A stretch of DNA of 64,000 nt, taken from NCBI GenBank assembly GCA_002483145.1, contig DLHJ01000013.1, positions 220,634-284,633 of the forward strand, given 5' to 3'. Positions 56,967 to 64,000 of this stretch are shown in pieces. The stretch comes from Cellvibrio sp. UBA7671. GTDB lineage: Bacteria > Pseudomonadota > Gammaproteobacteria > Pseudomonadales > Cellvibrionaceae. Each line of letters starts with the position of its first letter. Position 1 is the stretch's first letter. The notes under the pieces are model-generated. The model ran no database searches and was not told the DNA's origin. It saw only the letters and a list, made by a program, of their open reading frames with translations. Position numbers and translations under genes: made by a program.

Positions 56967-57911
56967 ATGGATAATGTAGAAAAAACAGAAAAGCCCCCAA
57001 AATTTTTGCAATCCGAATTTGATCCGCGCGACCCGAGTCCTTGGCTCGCGTTGTATTTGGATCAAAGTACACCGTTGCCAGACCATGTTAAAAAGGCGTG
57101 GCTCGCGGATTCAGAAACTCCCTCGCGCCAATTTCTGTTGCCCTTTGTGCGCCCCATAGCGCGCACGCTGATTGTATTAATCCAAATTGTTAAAGTGGTG
57201 GTGCCACGCAACTGGGCGGCATCCAAACTACTGCATTGGATTCTCGCTACAGGGCTGAAATATTTTGTTCGCCCGGAGGCTAACTGGTTGGTGCTGCGCC
57301 ATTTTCATATGGGCGCGCAGATTCTGGAATTTATAGCCGCCAACGCACCGGTTGCTGTAGAAACCTCTCTGCTCAAGCCGATGAATCTGGATGATTTAAA
57401 AGATGAGCTGTTTTTAAAACACGACTTGAATCTGTTTAATTTTGTGATTCGTTTGGGTAAGGCACTGCGTGATGCGGATAAAAAATTGGTGCCAGTTGCT
57501 CGGCCAGATTTCAGTATGATCAAAGAACCAGAAATAACTCTGGATTCTATGCCACGCGGAAAGCTGAACGGAATCGATCTGCAAACCGCCATCGAAATGT
57601 TTACGCCCACCTACCAACTATTTTTAACTGATAACGATTTTTGGCGAGCATCCAATTCCTTGCAGTTAGATGAAACCATCGGTTTGTATGTGGCAACCAT
57701 TTTAAACTCGCCGCAACATTTGGTGTTACTTAATAACAAGCACCCACTTGTGCCGATGAGCACCTTGCGCGCTGGCTATCGTTTGGTGTTGCACGGTTTA
57801 TCAACGGAAATGTTGCACGCGTTGTTGATGGATTTGAAAAAAGCACAAGCTGAGCACCATTCCCCCGATTACAGTGTTAATCAATCGACTTCGGTCGTTG
57901 ATGCAAACTAA
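56967..57911 (+). CDS. Unrecognised protein of the lipid cluster
   Basis: A 314-residue protein that I do not recognise. It starts with a polar stretch (FDPRDPSPWLALYLDQSTPL), has one likely hydrophobic segment (RTLIVLIQIVKVVVP, about residues 68-82) and then a mainly alpha-helical body with LVLRHFHMGAQILEFI and IGLYVATILNSPQHLVLLNN. His/Glu residues are few, so an enzyme is not obvious. The start lies three bases after the fusion gene, arguing for a stable partner or accessory to the synthase-oxygenase. The following glycosylase gene is 11 bases away and has no obvious link to it. Confidence 0.7.
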   Translation: MDNVEKTEKPPKFLQSEFDPRDPSPWLALYLDQSTPLPDHVKKAWLADSETPSRQFLLPFVRPIARTLIVLIQIVKVVVPRNWAASKLLHWILATGLKYFVRPEANWLVLRHFHMGAQILEFIAANAPVAVETSLLKPMNLDDLKDELFLKHDLNLFNFVIRLGKALRDADKKLVPVARPDFSMIKEPEITLDSMPRGKLNGIDLQTAIEMFTPTYQLFLTDNDFWRASNSLQLDETIGLYVATILNSPQHLVLLNNKHPLVPMSTLRAGYRLVLHGLSTEMLHALLMDLKKAQAEHHSPDYSVNQSTSVVDAN

Positions 57912-57922
57912 ATGGGAGTCTA

Positions 57923-58489
57923 ATGCGCAATATTTTTTCGATAGTTGATTTCTCTGCTCCATCGCACGAAGTTGCGCCGCAGTTGATCGGCACGCAATTT
58001 TTTGTGAATGGAGTAGGTGGAATTATTGTTGAAGTAGAAGCTTACGATCAGTCCGAGCCAGCATCCCACACATTTTCTGGCCCGAGTGCGCGCAATGCTT
58101 CCATGTATGGTCCGCCCGGCTGCGCCTATGTTTATCGCTCATACGGCATTCACTGGTGTTTGAATTTTGTTTGCTCACCTGAGGGGCATGGTGCAGGTAT
58201 TTTGATTCGCGCGATTCAACCCACCAAAGGGTTAGAGATCATGCGCGCGCGTCGCGGTGTTGAGGCTGAACGTTTGCTCTGCTCGGGGCCGGGGCGTGTG
58301 GGGCAGGCATTGGAAATCTTACACGCCTTTAATGGTCGCTCCCTTGCGAAAAAACCTTTCACGTTGTTGCCTGCCATTGCGCCGGTTGATGTAATTCAGG
58401 GGTCGAGAGTTGGTATTTCCAAAGCCATGGATTTGCAATGGCGGTTTGGTTTGGCTGGCTCGCCGTTTTTAAGTAAACCGTTTCGTTAA
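57923..58489 (+). CDS. 3-methyladenine DNA glycosylase (AAG/Mpg type)
   Basis: A 188-residue protein of the Mpg/AAG family that excises alkylated bases from DNA. IIVEVEAYDQSEPASHTFSG carries the catalytic glutamate, and YVYRSYGIHWCLNFVCSPEG and GILIRAIQPTKGLEIM are family blocks. It follows the lipid cluster by 11 bases on the same strand; co-transcription is probable but functional linkage is not. A LexA or Ada box was not seen near it. Confidence 0.9.
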   Translation: MRNIFSIVDFSAPSHEVAPQLIGTQFFVNGVGGIIVEVEAYDQSEPASHTFSGPSARNASMYGPPGCAYVYRSYGIHWCLNFVCSPEGHGAGILIRAIQPTKGLEIMRARRGVEAERLLCSGPGRVGQALEILHAFNGRSLAKKPFTLLPAIAPVDVIQGSRVGISKAMDLQWRFGLAGSPFLSKPFR

Positions 58490-58555
58490 TGTGTTTTGTA
58501 TTCAGCTGAATATAAATCTTGGCTCAGATAGTTGATAAATATAATCACCCGGATT

Positions 58556-59887
58556 TTATAGTTGAATCTGGCAAATATCTGCTGCAGAAAAGCAACTGAA
58601 GCCTAGTGAATTGGTTGCGGCATCGTAATCAAAAGGTTTTTTAGTATAAGGGTTTTTGTGGTGTGATGATTTAATCGCCGCTGGCCAATCTTGCTTTGCA
58701 ATCGTTTTTAATTCCAGCTGTAAGGCTACTAACGAGTAGATTCCCGCTAAGTCATGCGCACGGCCAATATAGGGAGCATATTGCCAGTTTTTCGCAAGAT
58801 TAATTTTTCCACCTAGATTGTAAGGATTAAAACGCGAAAATATTAATGCTGTTGTGGGCGTTTGCGCGTGCTCATAAAACTCCACCGATGACATTTGGTT
58901 GAGCGCAAAAGCCGGTTTTAGTGTTTGTCGATAAAACCAGTTAGTCGCTGCAACAGGCTGTGTTAATGTCCACAAAATAATGGATTCGCCTTCAGGTATG
59001 GCTTTGGGGGCCGTTTGCCAGTTTTCTGCACCAAAGCGGAGTTCAGATACCAGCACTTTTTCCAAATTTACTTCTTGGATAGTTAGCGGTTTTAATAACG
59101 CTTGCAGATGCTGTAACTGCGTGCTGGACAACGCACTCTCTTGTTTTATTGCATGGGAAAGCGCTGCTACATTTCTGTACAAGCTGGAGATGGCTACCAT
59201 GCGCCCAAGTGTCGTGTGGCTATCGGCGAGCGCCATTCGCCAAAAACGCATGTCTTCCTCACTATTGGCAAGCAACCCATCAAGTCCCTGTGTTTGATAG
59301 GCACTGGTTTGACTTAATTTGCCTAGCTGCATTAGCAGGGAATAATTTGGCAGAGGCGAGGTGTAATCCATTAAGCGGGTTTCCTCAATTAAGTGAGGAA
59401 GCTGAATAATCCTGCGATAGCGCTCAAGTTGGGTAATAAGACGCGGGTGGATGAGCGGGGTTTGTTTGACATCGGTCATTAATTCGCTAAAACAATTGGT
59501 TTGTTTGCGCGGAGTACAATCGGCTGCAGGATAAGCAGTTTGCCATTCTGCGTCCCATTTTTCATCGCCGCCATAAAGAATAGTTCTTTCGTCCTGGGTC
59601 AGGTTTGCGAATTCACCCTTGGCATGTTTTGATTGCAGGCTTTGGATGACAGATTTTCCTACTGCATCAGGATCTTTCCCGGTTGCGGCTGATATACCAT
59701 AGAGGGGGTAGATGGCATTACCGTTTATATTGGGGTTGGGAGGATTACTTAAACGCTCGGTAATTTCCGGTAATAATTTTTCATCAAAAATCGACAGGTT
59801 GGGGATGAATATAATCGCTAGCGCTAATCCAATAACGAATGTGGTGCGCGTGATTACCTTAAATAATATTGATCTTGCGTGACTCAT
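58556..59887 (-). CDS. Unrecognised membrane-anchored protein
   Basis: A 443-residue protein with a single N-terminal hydrophobic segment (ITRTTFVIGLALAIIFIPNL), likely an uncleaved anchor, and a mostly helical, probably periplasmic body. Notable phrases are NAIYPLYGISAATGKDPDAV, YGGDEKWDAEWQTAYPAADC (with cysteine pairs) and a C-terminal DYDAATNSLGFSCFSAADIC. I do not recognise a family. The ATG at 59887 follows GGAGAAGCCC. It is divergent from a CadC-like regulator at 60021, which probably controls it. Confidence 0.65.
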   Translation of the reverse strand: MSHARSILFKVITRTTFVIGLALAIIFIPNLSIFDEKLLPEITERLSNPPNPNINGNAIYPLYGISAATGKDPDAVGKSVIQSLQSKHAKGEFANLTQDERTILYGGDEKWDAEWQTAYPAADCTPRKQTNCFSELMTDVKQTPLIHPRLITQLERYRRIIQLPHLIEETRLMDYTSPLPNYSLLMQLGKLSQTSAYQTQGLDGLLANSEEDMRFWRMALADSHTTLGRMVAISSLYRNVAALSHAIKQESALSSTQLQHLQALLKPLTIQEVNLEKVLVSELRFGAENWQTAPKAIPEGESIILWTLTQPVAATNWFYRQTLKPAFALNQMSSVEFYEHAQTPTTALIFSRFNPYNLGGKINLAKNWQYAPYIGRAHDLAGIYSLVALQLELKTIAKQDWPAAIKSSHHKNPYTKKPFDYDAATNSLGFSCFSAADICQIQL

Positions 59888-59940
59888 GGGCTTCTCCTCA
59901 ATAAATGACACTGTAACTCTCGCATAAGCTTCACGAAAGC

Positions 59941-59987
59941 ATATGAGGAAAACCTCCGCAAAACCCCGACGCGCCAAGTCCTCATAT
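59941..59987. promoter_or_regulatory. Inverted repeat in the divergent promoter region
   Basis: ATATGAGGA (59941-59949) and TCCTCATAT (59979-59987) are exact reverse complements separated by 29 bases. A second pair, CCGCAA and TTGCGG (59956-59961 and 59987-59992), lies nearby. A CadC/ToxR-type regulator encoded next door could bind here. Confidence 0.4.
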
Positions 59988-60020
59988 TGCGGGGGATCTT
60001 TAAATTGCTAAACTGCATGC

Positions 60021-60917
60021 ATGACAAACAATAACCCAATGAATTACACCTCATTTAATTGTGCTGCGCTTGAGTTTGATCTGGTGTTGGGCACGGTGAA
60101 AAACACCCTTGGTGAAACCCAACGCTTAAGTCCTATCAATTTAAAACTGCTGACGCATTTGGTTGTTCGTCAAGGTGAAGTGATAAGTCGCGCCGAGCTA
60201 TTTGACGCAATTTGGCCGAACCAGATTGTGAGTGATGATGTATTGACTCGTGCCGTATCGGATGTGCGCACGCAACTCGCCAAATTGGATGTATCAACGA
60301 AGTTTATAGAAACACTTCCCAAGCGCGGTTATCGCTGGATGGTTGCGATATGTCCGGTCAGTGAGCAGACACTGGTAGTCCCACCGGCTCCGCATACATT
60401 ATCGATACGGAATGAGCAGGAGTTGCCGCTGCTTGTTTCCAATCGAATGCGTCGCCAATTTGCAAATGTGTTGTTTTATATCGTCGCTGTGCTTTTATTG
60501 GCTGGCGGGATTATGTGGCTTATTGGCCAGTCCATGACCAATCAGATTAATATCGCTGTATTACCCACTGGTTATGATCGCCCGCAGATGAACGCAGTCG
60601 CAAAAGTAGTGGATGAGAATCTATTACGTGTGCTGCGGAATAATCCTCGTATAAAACTCATCTCCAAGTCCGCCATAGATTCGCGCCCACAAAATCCTTT
60701 TCCTTATTTTTTCAGTGAGTTTGGCGCTAAGTGGGTAATTGAAAGTCGCGTAAGTGATTTGGATGGGATTAATCGCGTGGAGTTAAGTGTGGTGGATGCG
60801 CGCACGGGCTTGGAATTGCGCAATGCCAGTTTTGATGCGGCCAGCAACACCGGGTTGCTGACCAAGCTTGCCAATAAATTGGAGACACATTTGTTAATAG
60901 ACGATGTTGGCTATTAG
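60021..60917 (+). CDS. CadC/ToxR-like transmembrane transcriptional regulator
   Basis: A 298-residue one-pass membrane protein. The N-terminal winged helix (about residues 10-105) has LSPINLKLLTHLVVRQGEVI, SRAELFDAIWPNQIVSDDVL and LPKRGYRWMV, the OmpR-type Trans_reg_C domain. A transmembrane helix (NVLFYIVAVLLLAGGIMWLI) follows near residue 150 and a periplasmic domain of about 125 residues ends the protein. The signal is unknown. Its divergent neighbour is the most likely target. Confidence 0.83.
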   Translation: MTNNNPMNYTSFNCAALEFDLVLGTVKNTLGETQRLSPINLKLLTHLVVRQGEVISRAELFDAIWPNQIVSDDVLTRAVSDVRTQLAKLDVSTKFIETLPKRGYRWMVAICPVSEQTLVVPPAPHTLSIRNEQELPLLVSNRMRRQFANVLFYIVAVLLLAGGIMWLIGQSMTNQINIAVLPTGYDRPQMNAVAKVVDENLLRVLRNNPRIKLISKSAIDSRPQNPFPYFFSEFGAKWVIESRVSDLDGINRVELSVVDARTGLELRNASFDAASNTGLLTKLANKLETHLLIDDVGY

Positions 60918-60936
60918 TGGTGTTTGCGATCAAGGT

Positions 60937-61800
60937 TTACTTGTCATTCGCCAGCTGCAACCAAAACGCATTCACAATCGGGCTTTTCAAGCGTTTTTCC
61001 ATCACACAAATACCGGTGTCGTAAGGGCCTAAATCCGGCTGCGGATCAAAGCGTTTTACTTTGTTTGCGAGCGGGCTGTTATCCACCACAATTTGAGGCG
61101 CAACGCCCACGCCGAATCCCAAGCTCACCATGCTCACAATCGCCTCGTTGCCTTTCACTTCGGCGTAAATATTGGGTTTGATGCCGAGTGAATCGAACCA
61201 GATATTTAATCGCTCCCGCGCTAAACCCTCTTCGGGAATGATTACCGGAATATCCTTCCAGCTTTTACCTTGCCAATCTTCATTATTCGCGGTGATAAAA
61301 ATCAGTGGCGAGCTGTTGATGGGTTTGAAGCTGATGCCTGCGGGCAATTTGTCGGGTTTGGCCGCGATGGCGATGTCTTCATCGCCCGCTAGAATCCGCT
61401 CAATCGATTGTGCTGGGTCTCCGGTGTGGAGTTTGATTGCAATGCCCGGATGTTTAACGCGGAACTCGGTGAGGATTTCATAAAGGAAGCTATAGCTTGC
61501 CGTCACCGAACAATAAATGCTGAGTTGGCCGCGCAGTTGATCGGCCTGCGCCTGTAGGGATTCTTGATATGTCTCCCACTGCTGGATGACTTCTTTCGCA
61601 AACCCTAAAAACTGTTCACCTTCGTGAGTGAGTATTACCGAGCGGTTGTCGCGTACAAAGAGGCTCACGCCTAAATCGTCTTCAAGCTGCTTGATGTTGC
61701 GGCTTAGTGTCGATGGGCTTACATGGCTGGCATTGGCGGCGCGACCAAAATGCAGGCTGTTGGCGAGATTACAAAATAGTCGGAGTTTAGTGATATCCAT
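60937..61800 (-). CDS. ilvY: LysR-family transcriptional activator IlvY
   Basis: A 287-residue LysR regulator. The helix-turn-helix is in the first 60 residues (LRLFCNLANSLHFGRAANAS with HVSPSTLSRNIKQLEDDLGV), then an effector domain with VTASYSFLYEILTEFRVKHP and VSLGFGVGVAPQIVVD. It is divergent from ilvC by 158 bases, the arrangement in which IlvY activates ilvC in response to acetolactate or acetohydroxybutyrate. Confidence 0.93.
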   Translation of the reverse strand: MDITKLRLFCNLANSLHFGRAANASHVSPSTLSRNIKQLEDDLGVSLFVRDNRSVILTHEGEQFLGFAKEVIQQWETYQESLQAQADQLRGQLSIYCSVTASYSFLYEILTEFRVKHPGIAIKLHTGDPAQSIERILAGDEDIAIAAKPDKLPAGISFKPINSSPLIFITANNEDWQGKSWKDIPVIIPEEGLARERLNIWFDSLGIKPNIYAEVKGNEAIVSMVSLGFGVGVAPQIVVDNSPLANKVKRFDPQPDLGPYDTGICVMEKRLKSPIVNAFWLQLANDK

Positions 61801-61821
61801 GATCGGGGATTAATAACCTTG

Positions 61822-61860
61822 TTGCATAAAATGAAATATTGAATTGCGAATATATCATTA
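61822..61860. promoter_or_regulatory. Possible IlvY binding region
   Basis: TTGCATAAAATGAA (61822) and TTGCGAATATATCA (61844) are partly similar direct repeats 22 bases apart, about two helical turns, in the ilvY-ilvC divergent region. This would suit tandem IlvY sites, but the match is loose. Confidence 0.35.
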
Positions 61861-61937
61861 TACGCGATGACAGTGTTTCTCTACACTGACGGCCTTTTAT
61901 CCAAGTCGCCTTGTGATTTCTTATTCTCAGGCGGTAA

Positions 61938-62975
<1,038 letters not shown>

Positions 62976-62993
62976 TGGGTTGTTGGTGGGCAT

Positions 62994-63022
62994 AAAAAAC
63001 GCGGCTTAGGCCGCGTTTTTTG
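62994..63022 (+). terminator. Terminator of ilvC
   Basis: AAAAAACGCGGC-TTAG-GCCGCGTTTTTT; a 12-bp stem including A/T flanks. Confidence 0.9.
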
Positions 63023-63064
63023 TTTCTTAGTGTGTAAAATGGCGCTCCCTCAATCGGAGAGATA

Positions 63065-63898
63065 ATGATGAGCCAGCACGAGAATGATAGCTCCAAGCAA
63101 GAGCCGGTCGATAATGAAGGTCCGTTGCCGTTTGGTGATCTGGTTGAAGAGGTCTCGGAAAATGGCAAAAAGGTTCGTCATCGCGGTGTCTATCTGCTGC
63201 CCAATCTATTTACGACCGGCGCGCTGTTTTGCGGCTTTTACGCTATCGTCTCTGCGATGAATGGAAACTTTGCGCAGGCGGCGATTGCCATTTTCGGCTC
63301 TATGCTGCTCGACGGGATGGATGGGCGTGTAGCGCGTATGACTAATACGCAAAGTGCGTTTGGTGAACAGTACGATAGCCTTGCTGACATGGTCTCTTTT
63401 GGTGTCGCTCCTGCTCTCGTGGTGTTTAGCTGGGTGTTGCAGGATCTTGGTCGCTGGGGTTGGGCTGCCGCTTTCGTCTATACGGCCTGCGCGGCATTGC
63501 GCTTGGCTCGCTTCAATACGCAAATCGGCGTAGTCGATAAAAAATACTTTATGGGATTAGCGAGTCCAGCGGCGGCTTCTATTATCGCCGCAACAGTATG
63601 GGTGTGGTTTGATTCCAAGCCTGAGGGGGTTTGGGCTATAGGTGTTGCAGTATTGACGGCATTCTCTGGATTATTGATGGTATCGAATTTTCGCTACACC
63701 AGTTTTAAGGGTATTAACTTTCGTGGTCGCGTCCCTTTTGCATTTATGTTGTTGGTGGTGCTGGTTTTTGCGTCGCTCATTATTTATCAGGAGCAGGGTG
63801 TATTGGCGATAGCGGTGATATATGGATTATCAGCCCCCGTCATTTGGTTGTTTCATTTTGTTTCGGGCAAATCAAAATTGCCCAAAGTGTCCGAATAA
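63065..63898 (+). CDS. pssA: CDP-diacylglycerol-serine O-phosphatidyltransferase
   Basis: A 277-residue inner-membrane enzyme making phosphatidylserine from CDP-diacylglycerol and serine, the precursor of phosphatidylethanolamine. The CDP-alcohol phosphotransferase motif DGMDGRVARMTNTQSAFGEQ continues with a second aspartate pair (YDSLADMVSFG). About seven hydrophobic segments follow. GGAGAG precedes the ATG at 63065 (63068 is possible). This is the PssA type of the CDP-alcohol family, not the PLD-type PssA of E. coli. ilvIH-ilvC-pssA matches the pseudomonad order as I recall it. Confidence 0.93.
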   Translation: MMSQHENDSSKQEPVDNEGPLPFGDLVEEVSENGKKVRHRGVYLLPNLFTTGALFCGFYAIVSAMNGNFAQAAIAIFGSMLLDGMDGRVARMTNTQSAFGEQYDSLADMVSFGVAPALVVFSWVLQDLGRWGWAAAFVYTACAALRLARFNTQIGVVDKKYFMGLASPAAASIIAATVWVWFDSKPEGVWAIGVAVLTAFSGLLMVSNFRYTSFKGINFRGRVPFAFMLLVVLVFASLIIYQEQGVLAIAVIYGLSAPVIWLFHFVSGKSKLPKVSE

Positions 63899-63961
63899 AA
63901 GCCGCTAAGTTTGTTAATTAATCGCATTTGTAATTAAAGCGAAACAATCTCTAAAAAGTGC

Positions 63962-63998
63962 TTGCAGGGTCGTGGCCGGATTCGTATAGTGCGCGCCC
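63962..63998 (+). promoter_or_regulatory. Strong stable-RNA-type promoter (likely rRNA operon P1)
   Basis: TTGCAG (63962-63967) and TATAGT (63985-63990) are spaced by 17 bases and followed by a GC-rich discriminator GCGCGCCC, the pattern of rRNA P1 and stringently controlled tRNA promoters. A/T-rich sequence upstream (63912-63958) may be an UP element. The transcript begins beyond or at the window edge. Confidence 0.75.
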
Positions 63999-64000
63999 TT

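Noticed and set aside
57923..58489. The 3-methyladenine glycosylase as a resistance gene of the lipid cluster
   Set aside because: A DNA-repair enzyme could protect against a DNA-alkylating product, but nothing in the cluster suggests an alkylating agent; adjacency alone is too weak.

Overview
The window looks like chromosome of a Cellvibrionaceae-type gammaproteobacterium (Cellvibrio or a close relative). The signs are intermediate GC, pseudomonad-like blocks of housekeeping genes, a secreted protease with a Ser-rich linker and a GlyGly-CTERM-like tail, and a complete minor-pilin cluster for type IV pili. The order murJ-ribF-(mgtC)-ileS-lspA-fkpB-ispH-fimT/fimU-pilV-pilW-pilX-pilY1-pilE-pilR-pilS-(nadE)-bamD-rluD-pgeF-clpB matches the Pseudomonas aeruginosa arrangement as I recall it, with mgtC and nadE as extra genes. 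No IS element, prophage, CRISPR array or tRNA gene was seen.

Layout. 1-3.2 kb: a catabolic unit on the minus strand (porin, biuret-hydrolase-like cysteine hydrolase, NCS2-type permease) facing a GntR/FCD regulator, with a perfect 20-bp palindrome between them. 3.3-6.8 kb: a DUF2721 protein, then a gbsR-cydA-cydB operon for a cyanide-insensitive-type quinol oxidase behind a 17-bp inverted repeat. 7-10.4 kb: CsbD, a METTL25-like methyltransferase, a DUF2805 protein and a secreted glycerophosphodiesterase. 10.6-12.6 kb: a methyltransferase/phytanoyl-CoA-dioxygenase fusion. 12.8-16.4 kb: a five-gene operon mixing a NitT/TauT-type ABC importer with a SCO1-type copper protein and a membrane-anchored cupredoxin. 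16.4-18.1 kb: an orphan solute-binding protein and SOS-controlled yebG with a LexA box.

18.1-45.8 kb: peptidoglycan flippase, flavin synthesis, isoleucyl-tRNA synthetase, lipoprotein signal peptidase, isoprenoid synthesis, the minor-pilin/PilY1 operon, the PilSR two-component system, NAD synthetase, BamD, RluD, PgeF, a SHOCT/DUF4870 membrane protein and ClpB behind a sigma-32-like promoter. 46-50.6 kb: a 1366-residue subtilase and a DUF4124 protein. 51.1-53.4 kb: ilvIH behind a long, hairpin-rich leader.

53.4-58.5 kb holds the least ordinary gene set: two membrane di-iron lipid enzymes (a sterol-desaturase-family hydroxylase and a fatty acid desaturase), a fusion of a ketoacyl synthase III with a heme-oxygenase-like di-iron oxygenase domain, an unrecognised protein, then a 3-methyladenine glycosylase. 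The first four are nearly contiguous and probably make an oxidised or unsaturated fatty-acyl product. 58.5-60.9 kb: an unrecognised membrane-anchored protein divergent from a CadC/ToxR-like one-pass regulator. 60.9-63.9 kb: ilvY, ilvC and pssA. The last 40 bases carry what looks like a strong stable-RNA (rrn or tRNA) promoter whose transcript lies outside the window.
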